In this document: positions 52,092 through 63,365 of the stretch, in pieces | Layout: each line of letters begins with the position of its first letter | Numbering within the stretch: the first letter of the stretch is position 1 | DNA from: Eggerthella lenta DSM 2243 | Lineage (GTDB): Bacteria > Actinomycetota > Coriobacteriia > Coriobacteriales > Eggerthellaceae | NCBI RefSeq assembly: GCF_000024265.1 | Contig: NC_013204.1 | Location: 1,910,180 to 1,974,179 of the forward strand | DNA length: 64,000 bases | Direction: 5' to 3' | Notes under the pieces: generated by a model | The model's input: only the letters and a program-made list of their open reading frames with translations | The model's database searches: none | Told to the model about the DNA's origin: nothing | Made by a program: the position numbers and the translations under genes

Positions 52092-52352
52092 TTAGTGGTA
52101 GTTGACGTCGATGGAGTTGGGATCGTACGACACTTCGCCGCGGGCGATTTCGTTGAAAGCCAGCGACAGCGGCTTCTTGTCGGCCGCGCGCGCGATCTCG
52201 ACCGCCGTCTGCAGCTGGATGGCGCGGTCGCGCTGGCCGCGCATCATGTCGTTGATGTCGTGCGCGCGCTTGGAAGCGAGCGCGCACAGCAGGAAACGAT
52301 CGTTGTCAGTCTCGTTCAACAGGACGTCGATCTTCGGTTCGATAATGCTCAT
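52092..52352 (-). CDS. rpoZ: RNA polymerase omega subunit
   Basis: Omega helps fold and hold the beta-prime subunit. The 86-residue protein carries the core NDRFLLCALASKRAHDINDMM and the AFNEIARGEVSY segment typical of actinobacterial omega. It starts 7 bp after gmk; the GAGGT at the end of gmk can serve as ribosome site. The gmk-rpoZ pair is widely conserved. Confidence 0.93.
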   Translation of the reverse strand: MSIIEPKIDVLLNETDNDRFLLCALASKRAHDINDMMRGQRDRAIQLQTAVEIARAADKKPLSLAFNEIARGEVSYDPNSIDVNYH

Positions 52353-52359
52353 ATGCGTG

Positions 52360-52932
52360 TTAACCTCGTATTTTCTCGGCTTGTTCGTTGACGTAGCCCG
52401 CTAATGCGCGGACAGCTTCGTCCAAATCGTCGTTTACCAGCCGTATATCATACTCCATTTTACGGGAAAGCTCCACCCGCGCCGTCTCCATCCGCGTGGC
52501 GATGGCCTCCTCCGTCTCTGTTCCGCGGCCGCGAAGGCGCGCTTCCAGCACGTCAAGCGACGGCGGCTCGATGAAGACGAGATGCGCCGAAGGGAACTTG
52601 TCGCGCACCTGGAATCCTCCCTGAACGTCGATTTCCAGGATAACCTGATCGCCGCACGCGATGTGCTCCTCGACGGTAGCGCGGGGCGTGCCGTAGCAGT
52701 TGCCGCCGTACGTCGCCCATTCCAGCAGGCCGTCCTCGTCGACGAGCTCCTGGAATTCCTCAGGGGACGCGAAGCGGTAGTGGACGCCATCCACTTCTCC
52801 CTCGCGCGGCTTGCGCGTGGTAACCGACATGGACACCCAAGCATCGGGGATCTCGCGCAAAAGACGGGCCACCAGCGTGCCCTTGCCAGCACCCGATGGC
52901 CCCGAGATGACGAACAGATTGCCGTGGCGCAT
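52360..52932 (-). CDS. gmk: Guanylate kinase
   Basis: Gmk phosphorylates GMP to GDP. The P-loop SGPSGAGKGTL is at 10-20, followed by the SVTTRKPREGEVDGVHY nucleotide-binding region and the FIEPPS segment. Length is 190 residues, normal. It begins 8 bp after the mihF stop with a weak ribosome site, so translation is probably coupled in the mihF-gmk-rpoZ unit. Confidence 0.97.
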   Translation of the reverse strand: MRHGNLFVISGPSGAGKGTLVARLLREIPDAWVSMSVTTRKPREGEVDGVHYRFASPEEFQELVDEDGLLEWATYGGNCYGTPRATVEEHIACGDQVILEIDVQGGFQVRDKFPSAHLVFIEPPSLDVLEARLRGRGTETEEAIATRMETARVELSRKMEYDIRLVNDDLDEAVRALAGYVNEQAEKIRG

Positions 52933-52940
52933 AGGTGCGG

Positions 52941-53249
52941 TTAGCCCAAGCGCTCCAGCAGGGCGGTCTGCTGACGCTCGCCCAGACCGCGCAGACGGCG
53001 GCTCTCGGCAATCTGGAGCTCCTTCATGATCTTCTCAGCCTTGGCCTTGCCGTAGCCGGGAAGCGTCTCGATGAGGGTGGAAACCTTCATACGGCCCACG
53101 ACCGGATCGTTCTTCATTTCAAGAACCTTCTCGAGCGTGAGCTTGCCGGACTTCAGGTCATCGCGAACCTCGGCGCGCTTGATGCGAGCCGCCTTCGCCT
53201 TTTCCAAAGCCGCCTGACGCTCTTCAGGGCTGAGTTGAGGAATAGCCAT
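52941..53249 (-). CDS. mihF: Integration host factor, actinobacterial type
   Basis: mIHF is a small nucleoid protein found in Actinobacteria, unrelated in fold to the IHF of E. coli. The 102-residue protein has the basic helical start (MAIPQLSPEERQAALEKAKA) and the H2TH-like end TLPGYGKAKAEKIMKELQI that binds DNA. The ATG at 53249 is chosen for its fit to the family and an AAGGAG site. The mihF-gmk-rpoZ order is a hallmark of Actinobacteria and supports the assignment of this genome. Confidence 0.93.
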   Translation of the reverse strand: MAIPQLSPEERQAALEKAKAARIKRAEVRDDLKSGKLTLEKVLEMKNDPVVGRMKVSTLIETLPGYGKAKAEKIMKELQIAESRRLRGLGERQQTALLERLG

Positions 53250-53357
53250 CGTGTTATCTCCTTCTGTTCCAAAACGATTCCGTGATACTATCACGCATTC
53301 GCCCACTTCACCTTGTCTTTTCCTACAAATCCTAAAAATTTCAGTGCGTGGTCACAC

Positions 53358-53386
53358 ATTCTAGAAGCAGTTGGCTCCTTTGTCGA
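53358..53386 (-). promoter_or_regulatory. mihF-gmk-rpoZ promoter
   Basis: On the minus strand TCGACA (53381-53386) and TAGAAT (53358-53363) are separated by 17 bp, giving a leader of about 100 nt. A second possible start is the extended -10 TGATAGTAT at 53285-53293, closer to the gene. Confidence 0.6.
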
Positions 53387-53441
53387 CCATTCGTCGCCCA
53401 ACCGTCATTTTCCCAGACCGCACGCAAGTTCGACGGGGCGC

Positions 53442-54167
53442 CTACAGCTCGGCCGCGATGGACTCGAATGCAGCCGCCGGATCGGCCGCCTGCGTGATGG
53501 GACGCCCGATGACGATGTGCGACGCACCGTTGGCGAACGCCTGGGCAGGCGTGGCCACGCGGCTCTGATCGCCGCGATCGCTGCCCGCAGGGCGCACGCC
53601 CGGCGTGACGATGTAGGCGTCCGGACCCAGGATCTCGCGCAGACGCGCAGCCTCCTTCGGAGACGCCACCACGCCGGAGATGCCGGCGCGCTTGGCCTGC
53701 TCGGCCAGCACGACCACCTGGTCGGCCATGGCGCGGCTTACGCCCGTTTCGGCCAGAGCCGCATCGTTCATGCTGGTGAGAACCGTAATTCCCAGCGTCG
53801 CCGGCGCATCGTGACCGTACTCGGACGCTGCGCGCTCGGCGCCCTTCTGCGCCGCAGCCATCATGTCGACGCCGCCCACCGTGTGCATGGTCAGCATATC
53901 GGCCCCGCTGCCGGCCGCGGCGTACGCGGCGCCCTCCACCTGGTGCGGAATGTCGTGGAACTTGAGGTCGAGGAACACCTTGAAGCCGCGCTCCTTGAGC
54001 GCGTACACGATGGCCGGGCCGTTCGCGTAGAACAGCGTCATTCCCACCTTCATCCACGTCGCCTTGCCCTGCAGCTGGTCCGCGAGGTCGAAGGCCTCTT
54101 CGATGCCGCAGTCGAGCGCCACGATCACGCGATCGCGCGCGGGAACCTCTTCGAACGAACTCACCAT
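53442..54167 (-). CDS. pyrF: Orotidine 5'-phosphate decarboxylase
   Basis: PyrF makes UMP from OMP. The 241-residue protein has the catalytic DLKFHDIP motif and the C-terminal TPGVRPAGSDRGDQSR phosphate-binding loop. The ATG at 54167 overlaps the end of pyrD by 7 bp, with GGAGC six bases upstream, so the two are coupled. Upstream in-frame codons lie in pyrD and are not used. It is the last gene of the pyrK-pyrD-pyrF set. Confidence 0.95.
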   Translation of the reverse strand: MVSSFEEVPARDRVIVALDCGIEEAFDLADQLQGKATWMKVGMTLFYANGPAIVYALKERGFKVFLDLKFHDIPHQVEGAAYAAAGSGADMLTMHTVGGVDMMAAAQKGAERAASEYGHDAPATLGITVLTSMNDAALAETGVSRAMADQVVVLAEQAKRAGISGVVASPKEAARLREILGPDAYIVTPGVRPAGSDRGDQSRVATPAQAFANGASHIVIGRPITQAADPAAAFESIAAEL

Positions 54168-55231
54168 TCCAAAGCTCCTATCAGTTGCTGCACGTCTTCG
54201 ATGCCGTGCCTTTCGCAATACTGCGCCATTCCGTCGATGATTTCAACCGTGGCGTGCGGATTCACGAAATTCGCGGTGCCGACGGCCACCGCCGTGGCCC
54301 CGGCCAGCATGAACTCCACCGCGTCGGTCGCGCACGAGATGCCGCCCATGCCGAGCAGCGGCACGTCGACGGCCTGGTGAACCTCCCACACCATGCGCAG
54401 CGCCACAGGCTTGACGGCCGGGCCCGACAGTCCGCCCACGCCGCGCGCGAGCTGCGGTCGGCGGCGCTCCGCATCGATGGCCATGCCCAGAAGCGTGTTG
54501 ATGAGCGACAGCGCGTCGGCGCCGGCCGACACTGCGGCGCGCGCGATCTCGGTCACGTCGGTGACGTTCGGCGTGAGTTTCACGATGAGCGGGCGCTTCG
54601 TGGCGGCGCGGCACCGGGACACGACCGCCTCGACGCTGTCCGTGCACGTGCCGATGGTCATGCCGCCCGCGTCCACGTTCGGGCACGAGATGTTCACCTC
54701 GTACGCGTCCACCGGCACGTCTTCCAACGCCTCGATCACCTGCACGTACTCGTCGAAACTGTGGCCCGACACGTTCACGATGACCGTCGCGCCGCGCTCG
54801 GCCAGCCACGGCAGATCGCATTCCTTCAAGTGCGCCACGCCGGGGTTCTGAAGCCCGATGGAGTTGAGCATGCCCGAAGGCGTCTCGGCGATGCGGGGAC
54901 TGGCGTTGCCCGCCCAGCCGTTCAGCGACACGCCCTTCGTCGTGACGGCCCCGAGGCCCGCCACGTCCACGAAGTCCCCGTACTCGCGCCCCGCAGCAAA
55001 CGTCCCCGAAGCCACCGTCACCGGGTTCTTCATCTCCAACCCGCCAAGATTCACGCGCATGTCCACCGAAGTCGGAACAGGGCGGCGGGGACACCCCTCC
55101 ACCAAGCGAGTTCCGCAGCGAATCGAACAGTCCTGCGGACTGTTCGACCGAGCGCGGACTGTCCGAGCGACTGGAGGGGTGTCCCCGCCGCCCGACCGAA
55201 CAGGTTGCGTTGCGTTGAAGCTATCGCCCAT
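54161..55231 (-). CDS. pyrD: Dihydroorotate dehydrogenase, catalytic subunit (class 1B)
   Basis: PyrD oxidises dihydroorotate with FMN and passes electrons to PyrK. The conserved domain starts at MRVNLGGLEMKNPVTVASGT (residue 58 of this frame) and includes NISCPN with the catalytic Cys, KLTPNVTD and GMGGI. The frame is open 57 codons further, to an ATG directly after the pyrK stop with AAGGTGG before it. 38 of those codons come from a palindromic repeat at 55080-55193. The internal ATG at 55060 has only a poorly spaced GGTGG. So either the protein has a repeat-derived tail, or translation starts inside. Confidence 0.93.
   Translation of the reverse strand: MGDSFNATQPVRSGGGDTPPVARTVRARSNSPQDCSIRCGTRLVEGCPRRPVPTSVDMRVNLGGLEMKNPVTVASGTFAAGREYGDFVDVAGLGAVTTKGVSLNGWAGNASPRIAETPSGMLNSIGLQNPGVAHLKECDLPWLAERGATVIVNVSGHSFDEYVQVIEALEDVPVDAYEVNISCPNVDAGGMTIGTCTDSVEAVVSRCRAATKRPLIVKLTPNVTDVTEIARAAVSAGADALSLINTLLGMAIDAERRRPQLARGVGGLSGPAVKPVALRMVWEVHQAVDVPLLGMGGISCATDAVEFMLAGATAVAVGTANFVNPHATVEIIDGMAQYCERHGIEDVQQLIGALEW
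55080..55193. repeat. 114-bp palindromic element with 22-bp perfect terminal inverted repeats
   Basis: Arms at 55080-55101 and 55172-55193 are exact inverted copies. The interior holds a 10-bp palindrome (CGAACAGTCC/GGACTGTTCG at 55124-55146), whose core also occurs in the repeat at 50501. The element is a multiple of three and free of stops in the pyrD frame. It has no transposase, so it is MITE-like or REP-like. Confidence 0.85.
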
Positions 55232-56041
55232 CTACCATACCACCTTCCGCGCATCGAACACGGGGCCGTCGACGCAGGCCCGCTGCTTGCCGCCCACCGT
55301 GTCCACCACGCACGACAGGCATGCTCCCACGCCGCAGGCCATGCGCTTCTCCATGGACACCTCGCAGGGCACGCCCGCCTCGGCGGCCATGCCGGCCACG
55401 ATCTTCATAAGGGGCTCGGGGCCGCACACGGCCAGATAGTCGTACGGCTCCCCCGCTTCTGCAGCTTCGGCGAGCGCTTCGGCGACGAGCGAGGTGCAGA
55501 AGCCCTCGCGTCCGAAGCTGCCGTCGTCGGTGGCGCAGCGCGGCGGCTCGTCCAGCAGCGCCTCGTAGCGGCCGCGACACGTGAGCGCCGCCTCGGTCTG
55601 CGCGCCCAGCACCACGTCAGTGCGCACGCCGGCGCTAATCAGACTCTCGCACAGCATGAAAAGCGGAGCAGCACCCACGCCGCCGCCCACGAGGAGGGCG
55701 CGACGCGCGTTCGCGGGAGGCTGCCACCCGCGGCCCACCGGCCCGATGAGCTCGGCGCCGGAGAGGTGCTCGGCTCGCTCGGGCTCGATGCGCGTCATAT
55801 GGTCGGTGCCGAAGCCCACCGATTGGTAGAGCACCTCGAGCGTGCCGGCCGCCGCATCGCGCGCGTACACCGAGAACGGGCGGCGCAGGATGTGCGCCTC
55901 CATGCTCGGCACCTTCATGTGCACGAACTGCCCCGGCTCGATGCTCGCCGCGATATGCGAGGCCGCGAGTTCCATGAGGTAGAGGTTCGGGCCGACTTCC
56001 TCGTTGGCGAGGATGCGGGCCCGCTCGTTGACGAGTGCCAC
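55232..56041 (-). CDS. pyrK: Dihydroorotate dehydrogenase, electron transfer subunit
   Basis: PyrK carries FAD and a [2Fe-2S] cluster and lets PyrD use NAD+. The 269-residue protein has an FAD-binding domain with RRPFSVYARDA, an NAD-binding domain (GGGVGAAPLFMLCESL) and the cluster motif with Cys in VPCEVSMEKRMACGVGACLSC and RACVDGP. Start is a GTG with AAAGGACG upstream. Its TAG is directly followed by the pyrD ATG. Confidence 0.95.
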   Translation of the reverse strand: MALVNERARILANEEVGPNLYLMELAASHIAASIEPGQFVHMKVPSMEAHILRRPFSVYARDAAAGTLEVLYQSVGFGTDHMTRIEPERAEHLSGAELIGPVGRGWQPPANARRALLVGGGVGAAPLFMLCESLISAGVRTDVVLGAQTEAALTCRGRYEALLDEPPRCATDDGSFGREGFCTSLVAEALAEAAEAGEPYDYLAVCGPEPLMKIVAGMAAEAGVPCEVSMEKRMACGVGACLSCVVDTVGGKQRACVDGPVFDARKVVW

Positions 56042-56199
56042 ATTCGTCCTTTCACTTTTCGCCGCCGCCCGTGCGAGCGCGGCGCGCGTTTTCGTCTCTC
56101 GGCCGACGATTGTATCATCTGCGCGCGCTTCATGCGGCTGACAAGCCAAAATGCAGGGAATGTGCACGCCGGGACGACGGAGGGAGCGAACGGCGGGAC

Positions 56200-56596
56200 C
56201 TACCGCCTGCGTCGCACGGGAGCACAGGCGTGGCGAGGCCGCGCGAATCGGCGCTCCCCGTACCGGCGGAACGCGAACGACACGAGCAGCTGCGCCGCGA
56301 CGGCCGCGAGCGCGCCCACGAGAAGGCCGGCCAGCACGTCGGTGGGATAGTGCACCACGAGATAGCAGCGGGCAGCGCCCATGACCAGCATGACGAGCGA
56401 GCCGCCGAGCACCGTTTTCCAATTCCGATACGCCAGCATGAGCGCCGCCATCGCCGCCGAGGCCGCGGTCATGTGCCCGGAGGGGAACGAGAACCCGTCC
56501 TCGAACGCGGCGCCGGCGAAGCGCCACCAGTCGAGGAAGAGCGCGGAACGCGGCGAACGTGTCGTTCAGCCACGCGGCCGTCAGGGTTGTTTCCAT
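56200..56596 (-). pseudogene. PAP2 phosphatase gene, frameshifted and internally deleted
   Basis: After a good AAAGGACGG site, METTLTAAWLNDTFAAF opens as in PAP2 phosphatases. Near 56540 the frame shifts and continues with FLDWWRFAGAAFEDGFSF, the PSGH motif and AARCYLVVHYPTDV, which match catalytic motifs 2 and 3. Motif 1 (KxxxxxxRP) and the membrane helices that should precede PSGH are missing, so about 80-90 codons have been lost. The remaining C-terminal helices are intact. A lipid phosphatase that no longer works is the simplest reading. Confidence 0.75.
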
Positions 56597-56736
56597 CGAA
56601 CCGTCCTTTCGCCTCACGGATGCTGCGGATCCCTTGCGGGTCCGAGCCTCAATGAAACGACGCGCGCCTCCCCGGCGGCAAGCCACGATGCGTCGCACGG
56701 GCGACACGGTGCGTGACCTCCGCAGCCGACCAGGGG

Positions 56737-57354
56737 TTACGAGCGCAGAATACGGTAGCCGACGACGACCTTCGCCAGGAGCAGCGCGAACATGAGCGTT
56801 GTGGCGTAGGGCTGCATGGTGGAGGCGAACAGGACGACGGCCAGCGCCTGCACCGCGAACCCGACGAGGGCGACGATGCGGGCCGCGCGGCGCGAGCCCA
56901 CAGCTGCCAGCACGATCTCCACCGCGCCCATGAACATGAGCGAGACGACGGCCGCCGCCATGGCGGCGAACGACGCGCCGAAATCCACGGACGCGCCGTA
57001 GTCGGCCAGGTTCGCCATGCGCACGAGCGAGCCGTCGTCCACGCCGTATAGCGGAATGAACGCGAACACGACGGCCAGCACGTCGAGCAGACCGAACGAC
57101 AGCATGCCGCTGCTGCGCGCCGTCGAGCGGCGCTCGTCGCGGGCGAGCACGATGAGGTCGTCGGTGGACAGGAGGTCGTCCACCGACACGTCGAATAGGC
57201 GCGCGACGACCTGCAGCGAGTCGAGGTTGGGCGAGCCGCCGCCCGTCTCCCACTTCGACACGGCCGTGCGCGACACGTACAGCTTGGCGGCAAGCTGCTC
57301 CTGGGTCAGGCCGCGCTCGGTGCGCAGCGCTTTCAGCTTCTCTCCGAAATCCAT
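56737..57354 (-). CDS. XRE-family transcription regulator with membrane domain
   Basis: Residues 1-65 are a Cro/CI helix-turn-helix (LKALRTERGLTQEQLAAKLY then SRTAVSKWETGGGSPNL). The remaining 140 residues hold four hydrophobic segments, so the protein is a membrane-tethered regulator. Such proteins are common in Gram-positive gut bacteria and often regulate nearby transporters. Total length is 205 residues. GAAAGGGGGCG precedes the ATG. It lies in the interrupted stretch between pyrK and carB; target genes are unknown. Confidence 0.88.
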   Translation of the reverse strand: MDFGEKLKALRTERGLTQEQLAAKLYVSRTAVSKWETGGGSPNLDSLQVVARLFDVSVDDLLSTDDLIVLARDERRSTARSSGMLSFGLLDVLAVVFAFIPLYGVDDGSLVRMANLADYGASVDFGASFAAMAAAVVSLMFMGAVEIVLAAVGSRRAARIVALVGFAVQALAVVLFASTMQPYATTLMFALLLAKVVVGYRILRS

Positions 57355-57421
57355 GGGACGCGCCCCCTTTCAGGCTCCCAAGATGGCTGAGCCGCATCGC
57401 TCCGGCAAGACACGTTTCGTG

Positions 57422-57589
57422 TCATCGCCCGTCCACGCAGGTCGCAGGCTTGCGCGCGACTACGGCGATCGTCGGGCTCACCTCGTCGAGAGGTGCGCCA
57501 ACCGCGTCGCCGACAAGCTCCGCCATTTCGAAGCCGGCTTCTTCGAGCTCCGCCGAGAGCGTTGCAGGCGCTCCTTCTTCGACGGTTCG
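57422..57589 (-). pseudogene. C-terminal remnant of a SAM-dependent methyltransferase
   Basis: A 55-codon open stretch reads through LEEAGFEMAELVGDAVG and SPTIAVVARKP to a TGA. This is the usual end of a class I methyltransferase (last strand, then VARKP). A stop lies just upstream and there is no start codon or SAM-binding part. It is the only coding-like feature in the 310-bp gap between the XRE gene and the small plus-strand gene. Confidence 0.5.
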
Positions 57590-57665
57590 TCAGCATTCGA
57601 AGCGATCATTCTACCATCTGATATCATGCTGTTTCCGAACATGACGCCGCGACCGAAGGAGCACC

Positions 57666-57869
57666 GTGGAGAAGCTGCCGCCCATCGAGAAAGTGTACGA
57701 GGCATGGTCCGCCGTCGCCGACGGACGCGTCGAGCTGCATCCCGACGAGCGCGGCCTCGATGCCGATCGAGTCGAAGCGTCGGCGCGGGAAGCCTACGAC
57801 GCGCTGGGCGCGCTCGACATAGCCGTCAAACGAGGGTCGGCCAGACCGCCGAAGTCCTCGAAGGCGTGA
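57666..57869 (+). CDS. Small protein of unknown function
   Basis: The 67-residue product starts at a GTG with AAGGAG seven bases before. The first part (EKLPPIEKVYEAWSAVADGR) resembles the opening of a short conserved actinobacterial protein family I recall only vaguely; the second half is charged and Ala-rich and may not belong to that family. A terminator hairpin follows 17 bp after the stop. It may be a shortened gene. No function can be given. Confidence 0.5.
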   Translation: MEKLPPIEKVYEAWSAVADGRVELHPDERGLDADRVEASAREAYDALGALDIAVKRGSARPPKSSKA

Positions 57870-57886
57870 GGGAGAGTTCTGATCGA

Positions 57887-57916
57887 GCGAGGGCGCGTCA
57901 GCCGATGCGCCCTCGC
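57887..57916. terminator. Bidirectional terminator between the small gene and the SMR exporter
   Basis: A 10-bp stem (GCGAGGGCGC with GCGCCCTCGC) and 10-nt loop is followed by TTCTATGTTT on the plus strand. It lies between two convergent genes. Confidence 0.6.
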
Positions 57917-57950
57917 TTCTATGTTTCCGCACGTTGAATTCCAAGCGGCA

Positions 57951-58274
57951 TCAAGAGCCGTCGTGGACGAGCTTGAGACCGATGACGCAAGCTATGAGGC
58001 CGATGATGAGCAGCACTTTCGCCACCGATACGGGCTCTGTTCCCGAGAGCATGCCGTAGGCGACCGTGAGCGAGGCGCCGATGCCGACCCAAACGGCGTA
58101 CGAGGTGCCCGTTGGCAGTGTTTTGACCGCGTAGGACAAGCCGACCATGCTCAACGCCAGCGCAACCAGGAACACGATCGAAGGCGCTAGCCTGGTGAAC
58201 CCCTCCGCGCGCCCGAGCGCCGTGGCCCACACCGCTTCCAAAACGCCCGATACGATAAGAACGACCCATGCCAT
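57951..58274 (-). CDS. Small multidrug resistance family exporter, SugE/Gdx type
   Basis: The 107-residue protein has four membrane helices and the essential glutamate near 13 (VSGVLEAVWATALG). The GTSYAVWVGIGA segment and the overall sequence fit the SugE/Gdx branch, which exports guanidinium ion. No guanidine riboswitch of the ykkC type was found upstream. Only one subunit gene is present, consistent with a homodimer. It lies between convergent genes in the carB-pyrK interruption. Confidence 0.85.
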   Translation of the reverse strand: MAWVVLIVSGVLEAVWATALGRAEGFTRLAPSIVFLVALALSMVGLSYAVKTLPTGTSYAVWVGIGASLTVAYGMLSGTEPVSVAKVLLIIGLIACVIGLKLVHDGS

Positions 58275-58413
58275 GAGAAGACCCCTTTCGTAGGTTATGC
58301 GCCGTCTTTTCGATCCTGGTACGGCTGCCCTCGTCAGGGAATCATGCGAAACGATGAAACGCCTTCAGTGTAGCAAACCGGAAGCGCATCGGAAATCGGA
58401 AGCCATCGCCTTT

Positions 58414-58461
58414 TCGCCCGGAAAACACGGTTCCAGGTGCGATTCCGTGTTTTCCGGGCGA
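58414..58461. repeat. 48-bp palindromic repeat, copy 2, acting as carB terminator
   Basis: 16-bp perfect arms (CGCCCGGAAAACACGG with CCGTGTTTTCCGGGCG) flank a 14-nt loop, 24 bp after the carB stop. The segment aligns gap-free to 34243-34290. It probably also ends the carB mRNA. Confidence 0.75.
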
Positions 58462-58484
58462 CGATGCGCGCAGAACGCGGCGCG

Positions 58485-61713
<3,229 letters not shown>

Positions 61714-61721
<8 letters not shown>

Positions 61722-63228
61722 GGGAGGCCTCCTTCACTTCGGCGAACGACCAGCCGGCCAGGCGATCCTCGGCGATGTCGATGTCGAGGTAGTTTGCACA
61801 TTCGCGCGGGTCAGGCAAGGTCAGCGAGGGCGCGGCTGGTGCCCCAGATTGCCCTGATGCAAGGCTGGACTGGACTTCCGTCCGTCCAGCCGCAGCAGAA
61901 GTGCAAGATGGGGTGCCAGCCGCGGCCGCAGCGTCGGCAACGCCGCCGTTCGCCAGAACGGCGGAATCCATCAACCGTGCGAACGCAGCGAACAGGTAAT
62001 GGGCGTCGGTAGGACCCGGCGAGGCTTCCGGGTGGTACTGCACGGAGAACGCCGGTATATCGAGGAACGCGACGCCCTCGGCCGTGCCGTCGTTGAGGTT
62101 CACGTGCGTGAGCTGGATGCGTCCGAAGCGCTCGTTTTGCACCACCGGCGCGACGCCGCGGCGCGCCCAGCAGCGCAGGTCGTCCTCGTGCGTGCAGACG
62201 CCGGCCGACAGCTCCGGCACGAGCGCGCCCAAGCTGGGGAACACGAGGCCGAAGCCGTGGTTCTGCGCGGTGATCTCCACGCGGCGCGTGCGCAGGTTCA
62301 TGACGGGATGGTTGCCGCCGCGGTGGCCGAACTTGAGCTTCTCGATATCCGCGCCCGCCGCCTTGGCGATCATCTGGTGCCCCAGGCAGATGCCGAACAC
62401 GGGCACCTTCCCCAGCAGTTGCTCCACCTGGGCGTACGTGCCCTCGACGGCCTCGGGGTCGCCCGGGCCGTTCGACAGGAACACGCCGTCGGGAGCCATG
62501 GTCAGCACCTCGGCCGCCGGGGTGTCCCACGGCACGCAGGTCACGCCGCAGCCGGCGCGCACGAGGTTTTCGAGGATGGAGCGCTTCGCTCCGCAGTCGT
62601 AGGCGACCACTTTGAAGCGCGGCTCGGGAGGCGCGGCGAGCGCGAACGCCTGCGAAGCCGGCAGGTCGTCGGCCAAGAAGCGGCGCGGACGCGCGCACGA
62701 CACCGTGGAGGCCAGGTTCTGCCCGACGATGGATGCGCTCGCGCGCACTTTCGCCAGAAGGCTGGCCTCGTCCACGTCGACGGTGGACAGCACGGCCCGT
62801 TGTGCGCCGCAGTCGCGCACATGGCGCACGAGCGCGCGGGTGTCCACCCCTTCGACGGCCACCACGCCGTGGTCGCGCAGGTAGTCGGGCAGGCCCTGCG
62901 CGCTGCGCCAGTTCGACGGCGTCGCGCACAGGTCGCGCACGACGAGGCCGCGCAGGGCGGGCTCGTCCGCCTGCGCGTCGTCCACGTTCACGCCGTAGTT
63001 TCCGATCTGGGGATACGTCATCGTCACGATCTGGCCCGCGTACGACGGGTCGGTGATCACCTCGAGGTAGCCCTCGAGCGACGTGTTGAAGCAGATCTCG
63101 CCGAACACCTCCCCCGCCGCCGCGCACGACGTGCCGCGGAACACGGCGCCGTCCTCCAACACGAGCGCCGCGGGCGCGCCCGCGGGCTTCGACGTCCCCT
63201 GCAACAACCGCTTCGAAATCTCGCTCAA
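61714..63228 (-). CDS. carA: Carbamoyl-phosphate synthase small subunit
   Basis: CarA is the glutaminase subunit. The N-terminal domain ([20 protein letters not shown]) is followed by a class I amidotransferase with the nucleophile in FGICLGHQ near 280 and the HPEASPGP histidine. About 75 extra residues follow the usual end (FAAFARLMD), most of them encoded by a palindromic insert at 61835-61920, and end in a [14 protein letters not shown] segment. Start is taken as the TTG at 63228, which has GGAAGGATGG upstream and fits the family; a TTG 8 codons earlier is possible. A PyrR-type attenuator precedes it. Confidence 0.92.
61835..61920. repeat. Palindromic element in frame within the carA 3' region
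   Basis: Outer arms GCTGGTGCCCCA (61835) and TGGGGTGCCAGC (61909) are near-inverse, differing at 2 of 12 positions. Inside is a GGCTGGAC/GTCCAGCC hairpin (61863-61891). It encodes part of a low-complexity Ala/Ser/Gly stretch of CarA. Confidence 0.6.
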
Positions 63229-63261
63229 GCTTCCATCCTTCCGTTCGGGCAACGCCCCTAC

Positions 63262-63340
63262 AAAAAAGCGCCTCCATCTGATGTGGGAGGCGCACGGATG
63301 CAGGGTGTATGTTGCGCACCTTGTCGGTCTCTCCGTACCG
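63262..63340 (-). promoter_or_regulatory. PyrR-type transcription attenuator of carA-carB
   Basis: On the minus strand the leader contains a hairpin CGGT/ACCG whose loop ACGGAGAG fits the PyrR-binding core CNGNGAG (63325-63340), preceded by CCTTTAAG and followed by CAAGG. Downstream is a GCGCCTCC/GGAGGCGC terminator with TTTTTT (63262-63293), 34 bp before the start. PyrR with UMP would favour the terminator. Confidence 0.8.
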
Positions 63341-63359
63341 CCCTTAAAGGTCGAAGCGT

Positions 63360-63365
63360 AGTATA
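63360..63365 (-). promoter_or_regulatory. -10 of the carA promoter
   Basis: TATACT on the minus strand lies 20 bp before the PyrR loop; transcription from here would include the whole attenuator. The -35 region is AT-rich without a good TTGACA match. Confidence 0.5.

Noticed and set aside
55232-57397. One 721-codon minus-strand frame covering pyrK and upstream DNA
   Set aside because: Only the pyrK part is conserved; a GTG with a good ribosome site starts pyrK at 56041, and the upstream part crosses the PAP2 remnant and the XRE gene in the wrong frame.
58275-58414. Possible guanidine-II (mini-ykkC) riboswitch upstream of the SMR exporter, from a CCCT-GACG-AGGG hairpin
   Set aside because: Only one hairpin is present, the loop is not in the ACGR position between paired bases, and the second hairpin is missing.
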